Source of the DNA: an uncultured Dehalococcoidia bacterium | GTDB lineage: Bacteria > Chloroflexota > Dehalococcoidia > Lucifugimonadales > Lucifugimonadaceae | Length of the DNA: 64,000 nt | Direction of reading: 5' to 3' | NCBI GenBank assembly: GCA_958295935.1 | Contig: OY282385.1 | Coordinates: forward strand, 62,001 to 126,000 | Shown: positions 52,915 through 61,868 of the stretch, one piece after another | Numbering within the stretch: position 1 is the stretch's first letter | How the letters are laid out: each line of letters begins with the position of its first letter | The notes under the pieces: model-generated | The model's database searches: none | Told to the model about the DNA's origin: nothing | The model's input: only the letters and a program-made list of their open reading frames with translations | Translations under genes and position numbers: made by a program

Positions 52915-52981
52915 GCGCCGTTTCCCCGGTGCGGCTCCCGCTGGCCTTGCGTACTCGGCCACGTCCGGGGAACAGCGCGAG
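52915..52981 (+). repeat. Copied fragment of the DUF3500 gene, first spacer
   Basis: These 67 bp match 52461-52528 inside the DUF3500 gene with a few changes and recur again at 53719-53786. The spacer before each Uma2 gene was therefore assembled from pieces of the neighbouring gene. Confidence 0.7.
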
Positions 52982-53046
52982 GCGGTTGATACACTCAGGG
53001 TTGTAGTTGGGTCTGAAGCGCGGTCAGGCATCCAGGGAGGGCGACT

Positions 53047-53631
53047 ATGGTAGGCGCAAAGGCTGACAGGCTCGCCGGTCGCGGCGCGTCCGGGCCATCG
53101 GGGCTCACGTACTCGGATTACCTGAGGACTTCTGACGATGAGCGCTACGAGCTTCTGAACGGAGAGTTGCTCATGGTTCCTGCGCCGAATATAGCCCATC
53201 AGAAGGCCCAGGCTGAACTGGGGATACGCTTGGGCGCATGGGTGAAAGAGAGGGGGCTAGGCTCCGTCTACTTCGCCCCCACTGACGTGGTGTTGTCGGA
53301 CTCGGACGTCGTGCAACCCGACCTGCTTTTCATCTCCAATGAGCGGGGTCACGTCGTCACACGCGACAACGTACAGGGCGCGCCGGACCTGGTCGTTGAA
53401 GTACTGTCTCCCTCCACGAGCGCGGTGGACTGGACCACCAAGCGCGATCTTTACGCCAGATACGGCGTTAGGGAGTACTGGATTGTGGACCCGGACGACA
53501 GGACCGTGGCGGTACTGTCGCTTCACGAGGGAACGCTGGAGTTCGTGAGGACCTGCGGCGACGGTGAAGATCTGACGTCGGCCGTGGTGGATGGCTTTCA
53601 CCTGGAAACCGGGTTGATATTCGGTTCGTGA
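53047..53631 (+). CDS. Uma2-family putative nuclease, copy 1
   Basis: A 194-residue Uma2/DUF820 protein with the PD-(D/E)xK pattern: YELLNGELLMVPAPN, Asp in VVQPDLLFIS, and Glu-x-Leu in LVVEVLSPST, then KRDLYARYGVREYWIVDPD. The family is abundant in cyanobacteria and Chloroflexota, often in tandem, and its role is unresolved. GGGAGGG lies ahead of ATG 53047. The second copy 805 bp downstream is nearly identical except for a segment of about 20 residues after HQK. Confidence 0.85.
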   Translation: MVGAKADRLAGRGASGPSGLTYSDYLRTSDDERYELLNGELLMVPAPNIAHQKAQAELGIRLGAWVKERGLGSVYFAPTDVVLSDSDVVQPDLLFISNERGHVVTRDNVQGAPDLVVEVLSPSTSAVDWTTKRDLYARYGVREYWIVDPDDRTVAVLSLHEGTLEFVRTCGDGEDLTSAVVDGFHLETGLIFGS

Positions 53632-53718
53632 TGCAAGGAATTTTCCGGGCAGCGCACTACGCCGACGCGCACGCGTAAACCTGCCCGCGTTTTACACTAC
53701 GCCTGAGATTGTTAGGTC

Positions 53719-53786
53719 GCGCCGTTTCTCCCGGTGCGGCTCCCACTGGCCTTGCGTACTCGGCCACGTCCGGGGAACAGCGCGAG
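53719..53786 (+). repeat. Copied fragment of the DUF3500 gene, second spacer
   Basis: A second copy of the 67-bp DUF3500 internal fragment. It is preceded at 53649-53678 by a copy of the last 30 bp of the DUF3500 gene (original at 52788-52817, with TAA-like change at the stop). Confidence 0.7.
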
Positions 53787-53851
53787 GCGGTTGATACACT
53801 CAGGGTTGTAGTTGGGTCTGAAGCGCGGTCAGGCATCCAGGGAGGGCGACT

Positions 53852-54436
53852 ATGGTAGGCGTAAAGGCTGATAGGCTCGCCGGTCGCGGCGCGTCCGGGC
53901 CATCGGGGCTCACGTACTCGGATTACCTGAGGACTTCTGACGATGAGCGCTACGAGCTTCTGAACGGAGAGTTGCTCATGGTTCCTGCGCCGAATATAGC
54001 CCATCAGAAAATTGTGGGTAACCTGGGCGCGCGGCTGCTTCTGTTCGCACAAGACGGAGACTTGGGCAAGGTCTACTTCGCCCCCACTGACGTGGTGTTG
54101 TCGGACTCGGACGTCGTGCAACCCGACCTGCTTTTCATCTCCAATGAGCGGGGTCATGTCGTCACACGCGACAACGTACAGGGCGCGCCGGACATGGTCG
54201 TTGAAGTACTGTCTCCCTCCACGAGCGCGATAGACTGGACCACCAAGCGCGATCTGTACGCCAGATACGGCGTTAGGGAGTACTGGATTGTGGACCCGGA
54301 CGACAGGACCGTGACGGTACTGTCGCTTCACGAAGGAACGCTGGAGTTCGTGAGGACCTGCGGCGACGGTGAAGATCTGACATCGGCCGTGGTGGACGGC
54401 TTTCACCTGGAAACCGGGTTGATATTCGGGTCGTGA
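53852..54436 (+). CDS. Uma2-family putative nuclease, copy 2
   Basis: A 194-residue duplicate of the preceding gene with its 5' flank. The sequence agrees almost fully except that residues about 52-72 read KIVGNLGARLLLFAQDGDLG instead of the AQAELGIRLG... segment of copy 1, with equal length. Core residues (QPDLLFIS, VVEVLSPST) are intact. The replaced block lies in the N-terminal helix region of the fold and may change substrate or partner recognition. Confidence 0.85.
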   Translation: MVGVKADRLAGRGASGPSGLTYSDYLRTSDDERYELLNGELLMVPAPNIAHQKIVGNLGARLLLFAQDGDLGKVYFAPTDVVLSDSDVVQPDLLFISNERGHVVTRDNVQGAPDMVVEVLSPSTSAIDWTTKRDLYARYGVREYWIVDPDDRTVTVLSLHEGTLEFVRTCGDGEDLTSAVVDGFHLETGLIFGS

Positions 54437-54617
54437 CCAAGAGAACCTTCCGGGCAGCGCATCAGGCCTTTGCAGGAACATCTCGGATCGATGCCGCAGC
54501 TTTGGTGTACTCGAAAGCAATCTTCTCTGGATTGACCCTTCTTTGAGCCCCTTCTAATATCAGGAAAGTTCATCAGACCTTCGACAAGCACACCGAGACT
54601 TGGAAAGGCCGTACACA

Positions 54618-55418
54618 ATGGTTCAAACAGCGTCGCTACCGCAAACCGGCCAAGCGCTCAGGGAGGCCGTCCGCTCAGGACGGTTCAGGCAGCCCACGTC
54701 TGGGGTGGCCCCGGATTACGTGCAGACCAACGTGGCCATCCTGCCCAAGGCGGACGCCTTCGACTTCCTGCTTTTCTGCCAACGCAATCCCAGGCCCTGC
54801 CCGCTGATCGAAGTCATAGAGGCAGGCCGGACGGAGGCCGTGCAGTCGGCTCCGGGATCCGACATACGAACCGACGTGCCGCTCTACCGCGTATATCGGC
54901 GGGGGGAGCTGGTGGACGAACCCGCCGACCTGCTCTCGATCTGGGAAGATGACTTTGTGACCTTCCTTCTGGGCTGTAGCTTCACCTTCGAGCACGCCCT
55001 GCTGCGAAACGGGATTCGCCTGCCGTACTTCGGCACTGACAAGGGCGTTTCCATGTTCGTTACCAACGTGGAGACGAACCCGGCCGGGCCTTTTCACGGC
55101 CCGATGGTCGTCTCGCAGCGGTGGATACCCTCGGACAAGGTGGTGCGGGCAGTGCAGGCCACGTCACGCTACCCCGCGGTGCACGGTGCACCGGTTCACA
55201 TAGGAGACCCTGCCTCTATAGGCGTGCCCAACGTTCTCAAACCCGATTTCGGGGACGCCTGGGAACCCAACTCACCGGACGACGTGCCGGTGTTCTGGGC
55301 CTGCGGCGTGACCCCGCAGGCTGTGGCGATGGCTTCCAAGCCGGAGTTGATGATCACCCATGCCCCCGGCTACATGTTCGTCACAGACCTCAAGGACGAG
55401 GACCTGGCGGTGATTTGA
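54618..55418 (+). CDS. DUF1445 protein (D-glutamate cyclase N-terminal-like, putative hydro-lyase)
   Basis: A 266-residue protein of the DUF1445 family: GVAPDYVQTNVAILPK, DFLLFCQRNPRPCPLIEV, DFVTFLLGCSFTFEHALL, GPMVVSQRWIPSDKV, GAPVHIGDP, and ALASKPELMITHAPGYMF-type end (here MASKPELMITHAPG). In human DGLUCY the same domain precedes a DUF4392 domain. Here the following gene encodes that second domain, so the pair is probably a split D-glutamate cyclase. ATG 54618 has AAAGG upstream; TTG 54600 is less likely. Confidence 0.85.
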   Translation: MVQTASLPQTGQALREAVRSGRFRQPTSGVAPDYVQTNVAILPKADAFDFLLFCQRNPRPCPLIEVIEAGRTEAVQSAPGSDIRTDVPLYRVYRRGELVDEPADLLSIWEDDFVTFLLGCSFTFEHALLRNGIRLPYFGTDKGVSMFVTNVETNPAGPFHGPMVVSQRWIPSDKVVRAVQATSRYPAVHGAPVHIGDPASIGVPNVLKPDFGDAWEPNSPDDVPVFWACGVTPQAVAMASKPELMITHAPGYMFVTDLKDEDLAVI

Positions 55419-55532
55419 TCGGCTGGCGCAATTGGGATGAGCTTTCATCGTCAGGGTGTGTGCTGTGCCCGCCGGCCGGGTGAGCAGAGCCGAAGCGATT
55501 CCGTACGTAGCAAAACCAGGAGGGCCCTGTAA

Positions 55533-56387
55533 ATGTCGGGCAGAACAATCGAAGACATCATCCTGCAGAATGACACGCGAAACATGACGTCGCTGCGGCC
55601 GCATTTGCCGCCTGACTTTGCGACGGAAGCGGCGCAGGTACTTCTCGACCATCCGGGCAAGGCCCTCATCGTCACCGGCTTCTACATCCTGGCGGCCGAC
55701 GCGCCGGAGACGGACGGCCCGCCGGGCGCGGCGGGCATAGGCGAAGCCTTGGCTCAGATCGGCTACGAGGTCGCCTACGTCACGGACAAGTACTCTAAGG
55801 CCGCCATGGAATCTGTAGCGGGCGGTAAGGAAGTGATCGAATTTCCCGTTGCCACCCACAACGAATCCTCACGCTTTGCCAACGGTCTTATCCACGACTG
55901 GGCGCCCACCTGCCTCGTCGCTATCGAGCGGGCCAGTCTTGTGGGAGACGGCACCTACCGCAACTGGAAGGGCGTGGACTTCTCCGAATACAACGCCAAG
56001 ATCGACCACCTATTCGATCAGCATCCATATTCGGTCGGTATCGGCGATGGCGGGAACGAGATAGGCATGGGCAACCTGCGCCACGTAATTCCCGAGCAGG
56101 AGGGTTTGCCGAACGACCCGAGTGTGACGACGACGACCAAACTCATAATCGCCAGTTGTTCCAACTGGGGCGGTTACGGTCTGGCTGCGGCCCTTTCCCA
56201 GTTGAAGGGCAAGAACCTGCTGCCGTCCGTGGAGCAGGGCCACCAGTGGGTGAAGGACACCGTGGCGGCCGGGGCGGTCGAGGGTATGTCCGCAGAGGCC
56301 AAGGACTGGGTGGACGGACGGTCGCCCGAAGAGGACTCGGTCTGCCTCCGAGACCTGCACGAGTTGCTGGCTTCACAGGGCCTGTAG
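55533..56387 (+). CDS. DUF4392 protein (D-glutamate cyclase C-terminal-like)
   Basis: A 284-residue protein matching DUF4392, the catalytic part of mammalian D-glutamate cyclase, which converts D-glutamate to 5-oxo-D-proline. Visible blocks are ALIVTGFYILAADAPETDG, GAAGIGEALAQIGYEVAYVT, LVAIERASLVGDGTYRN, and the Gly-rich SVGIGDGGNEIGMGNL. AGGAGGG lies upstream of ATG 55533. The gap of 114 bp after the DUF1445 gene, in the same orientation, suggests one operon. Confidence 0.85.
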   Translation: MSGRTIEDIILQNDTRNMTSLRPHLPPDFATEAAQVLLDHPGKALIVTGFYILAADAPETDGPPGAAGIGEALAQIGYEVAYVTDKYSKAAMESVAGGKEVIEFPVATHNESSRFANGLIHDWAPTCLVAIERASLVGDGTYRNWKGVDFSEYNAKIDHLFDQHPYSVGIGDGGNEIGMGNLRHVIPEQEGLPNDPSVTTTTKLIIASCSNWGGYGLAAALSQLKGKNLLPSVEQGHQWVKDTVAAGAVEGMSAEAKDWVDGRSPEEDSVCLRDLHELLASQGL

Positions 56388-56829
56388 CAGCCCCATCGGT
56401 GACGGCGCGGGCCGCTACAACAAAATCCGCGGACCCCTGGCAGAGACCTTTGTGAAGCGGGTTGCCTGACGCAGCGCGCTGCCACTTTAACGCCGGTCCT
56501 GACCTTCCCCTTTGAGGAAGGGCATGTCTTGGAGTCCTGCGAGAGGGGTTTCGCAAAGGTCTCTCGCAAGAGGGCCCCAAGATCTCTCTTCTATGAATGG
56601 AGAGAGTCTGCTATCCGCTTGTGGAAATCGACCGGCCAAGAGTCACGACCGAGCGTGTCTCACTTGGCCTATGCAAATTTGACGTGTCAGATAGCCTGTA
56701 GACTTGCGTTTTGGCGCTTAGTGATATGCTAGCCGCCGAACGTCGTCACTGAACCGGCGTTCCGAGGCCAATCGGCTGTTGCATAGTAGTCCTTCGCGGA
56801 TAAGGACCACTCTTTTGGAGGCGTACGAT
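56388..56829. other. Gap with short inverted repeat before ABC operon
   Basis: This 442-bp stretch has no convincing gene. It holds the inverted repeat at 56442-56565 and, near 56816, the ribosome binding site TGGAGGC of the transporter gene. An AT-richer stretch around 56680-56740 may carry the operon promoter. Confidence 0.5.
56442..56565. repeat. Short inverted-repeat element
   Basis: AGAGACCTTTGTGAAGCGG at 56442-56460 faces GGTTTCGCAAAGGTCTCT at 56547-56564, about 15 of 16 central bases complementary. A single similar arm occurs near 29395. The layout resembles a small MITE-like element or a long hairpin. Confidence 0.45.
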
Positions 56830-58653
56830 ATGAGGAAAGTTCACATGTTCAAACGCAGATTGCCGTTGGCGATCTCGGCGATTTTCGCGGCGGTCGCGCT
56901 TGTCGCGGTGGCCTGCGGAGGGGGTGAAGCGGCGACTCCTACCAGTGCGCCGCAGCCGACCGCGCGGCCCACGGTGGCCCAACCCACCGCGACAACGGCG
57001 CCTGAGCCGTCAGGACCAGAAGGCAGGGTGACCATCGCCTCCGCCATCTCGCCGCTGATTCAGCACCAGCGGAGGGATATATCGGCAGTCGGAGGACTTG
57101 GCCGGTCGCTTTCCGTGTGGGAAACCATAGTGCGCGCGCCTTTCGTGCCGCCGCCGATGCCGCCGCCTCAGGACCACACGCTCTATACCCCGGACGACCT
57201 GGGCATCGCTTCAGGATGGACCATCGCCTCAGACTTCACGAGCATCACGTTCGATATTCGTTCAGACATTGCCTGGCACGACAACGGCGGCGATTGGGGG
57301 AACGTGACGGCTGACGACGTGGCCTGGAGCTTCAACGAGGCGTTCGCGCCCGACTCAGTCAACAACGGCGCCGAAGAGATCGGAGCCGAGATGAAGCTCG
57401 GGTTCGACGTCGTGGGTACTTTGCAAGTTAGGCAGAACATCGCCCCAGGGGGATTCGACCCGACGTGGGCGTGGCTACAGGGCAACGCCAGCTTTGCGGG
57501 CATAGTGATCACCAACAAGGCGGCATTCGAGCAACTGGGCGAGGAAAGGTACGCCGAGACGCCTATAGGCACGGGCAAGTACCGGGTTCTTGAGTGGGTC
57601 GGCAGCGAAAAAGTCGAGGTCGAGGCGGTGGACGACCACTGGACGGGCATCGTTCCCAACGTCAAGAACATCACCGTCGTTGACATGCCCGACGCTGCCA
57701 CTGTCGAGGCCGCGTTACGCGCTGGCGAAATAGACGCCGGTTCCCTGCCGCCGCAGGTCATAAATGACGTGGTGGACAGCATCGGCGGCTTTCTGCAGGA
57801 GATCGGAATCGCCCGCCCGCAGGGTTTCCAGATGGCTGGCAACTACTGGGGTCAAGCCTGCGTGGACTGTGAGGGCGGCATCATGGCGCGGCCCGGATTC
57901 GACGAGGGTCTCGACAGCGGCTTCCCGTGGATCGGGGACCCTGCGGACCCGGCCTCGATGGAGAGCGCCCGGAAAGTGCGTTGGGCCATGGCGATGGCCA
58001 TCGACCGCGAGTCGATCATCGAGAACGTTCTCGAAGGACTGGGGCGGGTGATCTACGCCTGGCAGAACATCCTGCCGGACGACCCGGCCCACAAGGCTGA
58101 GTGGAACATACCGTTCGACCCGGCAATGGCGAAGCAGTACATGGTCGACGCCGGCTATCCGGACGGCTTCGACTATGAGATATGGGTACCCAGCAACTTT
58201 GCTCCGGGGACAGTCTCAGCTGCTGAGGCTGTGGCGGAAATGTGGCGCCAGCACCTGGGCATCAACGCCACCATCGACCGCACCGAGTACGGCACACGCA
58301 GGCCGCAGACTGTGGACAAGACGATCAACGTACCGTTCACGCACGGGATCAACTGGATACCGGGCGCTACGTCAGCTCGTTACATCTGCCCGCAGCCCGG
58401 CCACATCGTTGGATTCACCATGGCTGACGACGTCTGCGCCGTGGGTCTGTCGAACGCTACGGAACAGTCTCTGGAGAAGAGAATCTCGAACAACATCGAG
58501 GTGCAGGACTACCTCTCGAACTGGATGCTCTTCATCCCGATCTACCAGGCGCCTGCCACGCTCTACGCTGTGGGGCCTCGCATCGCAGAGTACAAGCCCT
58601 ACAACCAGCAGGACGTCTTCTTCAACCGGGTGGAGTCGATCAAGCTGAAGTAG
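56830..58653 (+). CDS. ABC transporter substrate-binding lipoprotein (family 5)
   Basis: A 607-residue extracellular solute-binding protein. It has a signal helix and lipobox (LVAVACGGG), a Thr/Pro-rich linker, then the SBP family 5 fold: DLGIASGWTIASDFTSITF, DIRSDIAWHDNGGDWGNVTADDV, PIGTGKYRVLEW, ATVEAALRAGEIDAG and VRWAMAMAIDRESII. It is related to dipeptide/oligopeptide binders, but the ligand cannot be read. GGAGG eight bases before ATG 56830 fixes the start. Two permeases follow; no ATPase gene is in the window. Confidence 0.9.
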   Translation: MRKVHMFKRRLPLAISAIFAAVALVAVACGGGEAATPTSAPQPTARPTVAQPTATTAPEPSGPEGRVTIASAISPLIQHQRRDISAVGGLGRSLSVWETIVRAPFVPPPMPPPQDHTLYTPDDLGIASGWTIASDFTSITFDIRSDIAWHDNGGDWGNVTADDVAWSFNEAFAPDSVNNGAEEIGAEMKLGFDVVGTLQVRQNIAPGGFDPTWAWLQGNASFAGIVITNKAAFEQLGEERYAETPIGTGKYRVLEWVGSEKVEVEAVDDHWTGIVPNVKNITVVDMPDAATVEAALRAGEIDAGSLPPQVINDVVDSIGGFLQEIGIARPQGFQMAGNYWGQACVDCEGGIMARPGFDEGLDSGFPWIGDPADPASMESARKVRWAMAMAIDRESIIENVLEGLGRVIYAWQNILPDDPAHKAEWNIPFDPAMAKQYMVDAGYPDGFDYEIWVPSNFAPGTVSAAEAVAEMWRQHLGINATIDRTEYGTRRPQTVDKTINVPFTHGINWIPGATSARYICPQPGHIVGFTMADDVCAVGLSNATEQSLEKRISNNIEVQDYLSNWMLFIPIYQAPATLYAVGPRIAEYKPYNQQDVFFNRVESIKLK

Positions 58654-58782
58654 GGCCTCGATAGCAACGATTCCGAACCGGATACGATATGCCGGCGCGG
58701 GCGGGTCTTGCTCGACTCGCTCCCGCGCCGGCGCCGCCGGTGAGGCCCGGTTCGCGTGCCGCGCCTCGCTTCTGGAGACTAG

Positions 58783-59706
58783 ATGACGCGCTTCCTGGCT
58801 CTTCGCAGCGTCTACATGATCTTGGTGATGATCGGCATCTCCATCCTGGTCTTCGCACTTTCCAGAATGTCCGGCGACCCGCGCTACCTGTATATGACGC
58901 CCGGCACGCGTTGGTCTCAGGAGGCATGGGATGCGCGGGGCAAGGAGTTGGGACTGGACCGGCCGCTGGTGATGCAGTACGTCGTTTGGGCCGCGGGGGC
59001 TGTGCGGGGAGATTTCGGGGATTCCATATGGCACAAGCGTAATTCTTTGAAGGTGATCCTGGAACGCGCACCTGCCACCCTTCAGTTGTCCGGGATCGCT
59101 TACGTGTGCGCCATCGTCTTGGGCACGGCGCTTGGCGTAGCCTCGGCGGTAACCAGAGGGAGCATGTTGGATCTGGTCGTCCGCAGCTTCGCCCTGGTTG
59201 GACAGGCCGCCCCTCCGTTCTGGATTGCCTTGGTGCTGATCTACGTGTTTGCGGTCATCTTGGACTGGTTGCCGACCTCTCGCAGAGGCGACTGGACTCA
59301 CTTCGTGCTGCCCGTCACCACGCTGGCCTGGCTGGCCTCGGCAGGTATTACGCGCATCACCCGTTCAGCGTTGCTCGAGGTTCTGGACAGCGAGTACGTC
59401 AAACTGGCGCGGGCCAAGGGGGTGGGTAGGGCGAAGATCGTCTTCAAGCACGCGCTGAAGAACGCTCTGGTGGCGCCACTGACCGTGGCCGCCATCCTGT
59501 TTGCCTCATTCATCACCGGAACGGTCGTGGTCGAGATGGTATTTGCGTGGCCGGGGTTGGGCAGGCTGGCCGTAGAGGCCACGCTGCAGACCGACTTCCC
59601 ACTCGTGACCGGCCTGACGGTGATATTCGCAGCGGTGTTCTTGCTTTCGAGCCTGGCCGCGGACCTTCTCTATGCGTACATCGATCCCAGAATACGAATC
59701 TACTAG
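58783..59706 (+). CDS. ABC transporter permease, DppB type
   Basis: A 307-residue inner-membrane permease. It has an N-terminal helix (SVYMILVMIGISILVFAL), the periplasmic loop, then five more helices including the EAA loop LLEVLDSEYVKLARAKGVG at about 200-220. The conserved AWPGLGRLAVEATLQTDFPLV segment is near the end. It pairs with the next permease and the binding protein upstream. The 3' end overlaps the start proposed for the next gene by 35 bp. Confidence 0.9.
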   Translation: MTRFLALRSVYMILVMIGISILVFALSRMSGDPRYLYMTPGTRWSQEAWDARGKELGLDRPLVMQYVVWAAGAVRGDFGDSIWHKRNSLKVILERAPATLQLSGIAYVCAIVLGTALGVASAVTRGSMLDLVVRSFALVGQAAPPFWIALVLIYVFAVILDWLPTSRRGDWTHFVLPVTTLAWLASAGITRITRSALLEVLDSEYVKLARAKGVGRAKIVFKHALKNALVAPLTVAAILFASFITGTVVVEMVFAWPGLGRLAVEATLQTDFPLVTGLTVIFAAVFLLSSLAADLLYAYIDPRIRIY

Positions 59707-60610
59707 CAGCGGCAGCGCGTTCCAGGGTTCAGAAGCCGCTGAGCTTCCGCCTATGCTGGCTATGCTGGTGCGCGTCTGGCGCTTCATCCGGCGCTATCCG
59801 GTCATACCGGTGGCGATAGTCATTCTCCTGGCCGTGACGGCTACCTTCGCTCCGCTGATCTCCCCAAAGCATCAGTTGGTGCAGGATCTATCGAAGGTCA
59901 AGGCGCCCCCATTCTGGGTGGATGGAGGGACGACTGAGTACTTTCTGGGGGCCGACCACCTTGGCCGGGACATTCTCAGCCGCATCATCCACGGCTCGCG
60001 TATATCCCTGATGGTGGCGGGGATCGTGCTCAGCGCCGGCGCAGTCATAGGTACCAGCCTGGGCATCCTGGCGGGTCTGTCCGGCGGGTTCTGGGACGAA
60101 TTCATCATGCGGATGGTGGACCTGACCTACGCCGTGCCGTTCCTGCTCGTGGCCCTGGTGACCGCGGTAGTGTTCGGGGCAAGCCTCGGGTTGGTACTGA
60201 TACTCCTTTCCCTGTTCAGCTGGCCCGGCTTTGCACGACAGACGCGCGGCCTCACGCTGCAACTCAAGAACACGGATTACGTGGCTTCGGCCAAGATTGC
60301 GGGCAGCTCTACGCTGCGCATCTCTTACCGGCACATACTTCCGGGCGTGATCAACATCGTGATGGTGCTTGCCACGCTTCAGGTTGGAGGGTTGATACTG
60401 ACCGAGTCGGTGCTCAGTTTCCTGGGAATCGGGATACCTGCTCCGCAGCCGGCCTGGGGGTCGATGGTGGCTGATGGCCGACAGTTCATCGGCACGGCGT
60501 GGTGGGTTGCCATGATGCCGGGATTCGCCATATTCCTGACCGTGTTCGCGTTCAACTTCCTGGGAGATTGGCTGAGAGACTACTTCGACCCCCGATTGAG
60601 GCAGATCTAG
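59672..60610 (+). CDS. ABC transporter permease, DppC type
   Basis: A 312-residue permease with an N-terminal helix (YPVIPVAIVILLAVTATFAPL), then YFLGADHLGRDILSRIIHGSR, the DppC signature. The EAA loop is LKNTDYVASAKIAGSSTLRI and the terminal region TESVLSFLGIGIPAPQPAWG is intact. ATG 59672 overlaps the upstream gene; ATG 59753 would also leave all membrane segments, and neither has a clear ribosome binding site. It is the last transporter gene seen; ATPase subunits must be encoded elsewhere. Confidence 0.88.
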   Translation: MRTSIPEYESTSSGSAFQGSEAAELPPMLAMLVRVWRFIRRYPVIPVAIVILLAVTATFAPLISPKHQLVQDLSKVKAPPFWVDGGTTEYFLGADHLGRDILSRIIHGSRISLMVAGIVLSAGAVIGTSLGILAGLSGGFWDEFIMRMVDLTYAVPFLLVALVTAVVFGASLGLVLILLSLFSWPGFARQTRGLTLQLKNTDYVASAKIAGSSTLRISYRHILPGVINIVMVLATLQVGGLILTESVLSFLGIGIPAPQPAWGSMVADGRQFIGTAWWVAMMPGFAIFLTVFAFNFLGDWLRDYFDPRLRQI

Positions 60611-60705
60611 GGCTGCATTGGGGCAATAGCCGGATTCATTCGAACTCGGCGAATCCATTTCAACTGTGCCGGCAAGGCACGCAGGATTATCGGAGGCGAT
60701 GAGAA

Positions 60706-61785
60706 ATGGCGAGGAGTTGGGACAGGTCCAAAGGTGAACAGCCCGGGCTTGCGCGGGACGTGGACATAAGGTACGGCCGCGGTCTGCTGAGAGCCGAGAG
60801 TGCGAATTGGCCGCGTTACGTAGCCGTGTCAACGCCCACCGCCTGGCGCGTTGCCCAGCCGTACCTGGCCCAACCCCCGGCTGGGCTGGGCACAGTGGAC
60901 TACCTCGACTGGGGCCATCTGGAGGAGGTGAGCGCCAGTCTCCCCGATGACGCCGAGCTGGTCGTCGGCGTCGGCGGAGGGGTGCCGCTGGACGCGTCCA
61001 AGTACGTCGCTCTCAGGAAAGAGCTGCCCCTGATCCTCGTTCCGTCCATCGTATCCACCGGGGCGATAATCCACGGCATGTTTGCCAAGTGGGAGGGTCG
61101 ATTGATCATTGGCGGCGAGGAAATGCCGTTTTGCGATTGCGAACACGTCATTGTCGATTACGACTACGTTTTGCAGGCGCCGGAGTACCTGAACACCGCG
61201 GGGCTTGGCGATGTTCTGTGCGGGTTCTCAGGCATCGCCGAATGGCAGTACAACGCCGAGCGCGGCGCGGCCCCGCCGGTCGACGAGGAAGCGGTGGGAA
61301 ACACTTTGTCCCACCACCGAGACATAGCGCAGGGCTTTCCGAAGACGCTGGATCCGGAAGGGAATCTCACTTCCGACAGCATCAGGTTCATCATGCAGGC
61401 GGTACAGGACCGGGACGACCGTATGCTGCAAAACCCTAACGCCCCTGGCGCGGACCACGCGATGATGATCGTCTTCGAGATTGTTGCCGATCGGCGCCTC
61501 GTGCACGGGGAGTTGACGGCTCTCGGAGCGGTAATCGCAGCGTGGGGAGCAGGTAGGCGGCAGGAGGAATTGGTCGAAAGACTTGAGCAGTGCAGGGTGC
61601 GTTTCCGGCCTACGGACATCGGCCTGACCCGCGCTGAGTTCCGCCAAATCATCGAGGACGTCGTGCCGTATCTGACGGAGCGCGGCATGGACACGGTGGT
61701 CGCCCGCGAGCCGATTGTTGGGGAACGGTTTGAGGCTCTCTGGGACTACCTCGAGGGAAGCCGGCCCGCGTCGCTCGGCGCGTAA
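60706..61785 (+). CDS. Glycerol-1-phosphate dehydrogenase-like (iron-containing ADH family)
   Basis: A 359-residue dehydrogenase with the NAD loop VVGVGGGVPLDASKYVAL (GGG-x-x-x-D-x-x-K), then PLILVPSIVSTGAIIHGM, NTAGLGDVLCGFSGIAEW and metal His residues in LSHHRDIAQG and RRLVHGELTAL. This resembles AraM/G1PDH and 3-dehydroquinate-synthase-like enzymes rather than long-chain ADHs. It may act on glycerol phosphate or a related polyol phosphate. It follows the transporter operon by 95 bp in the same direction. GGAGGCGATGAGAA precedes ATG 60706. Confidence 0.82.
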   Translation: MARSWDRSKGEQPGLARDVDIRYGRGLLRAESANWPRYVAVSTPTAWRVAQPYLAQPPAGLGTVDYLDWGHLEEVSASLPDDAELVVGVGGGVPLDASKYVALRKELPLILVPSIVSTGAIIHGMFAKWEGRLIIGGEEMPFCDCEHVIVDYDYVLQAPEYLNTAGLGDVLCGFSGIAEWQYNAERGAAPPVDEEAVGNTLSHHRDIAQGFPKTLDPEGNLTSDSIRFIMQAVQDRDDRMLQNPNAPGADHAMMIVFEIVADRRLVHGELTALGAVIAAWGAGRRQEELVERLEQCRVRFRPTDIGLTRAEFRQIIEDVVPYLTERGMDTVVAREPIVGERFEALWDYLEGSRPASLGA

Positions 61786-61868
61786 GCGCGACTTTCTTGC
61801 GGCGAGCGTGCCAGAGGTGAGCGGTATGAGTCAGCGTCCGCGCGCTGGATAGCTGCGTAGTCAGAGCC

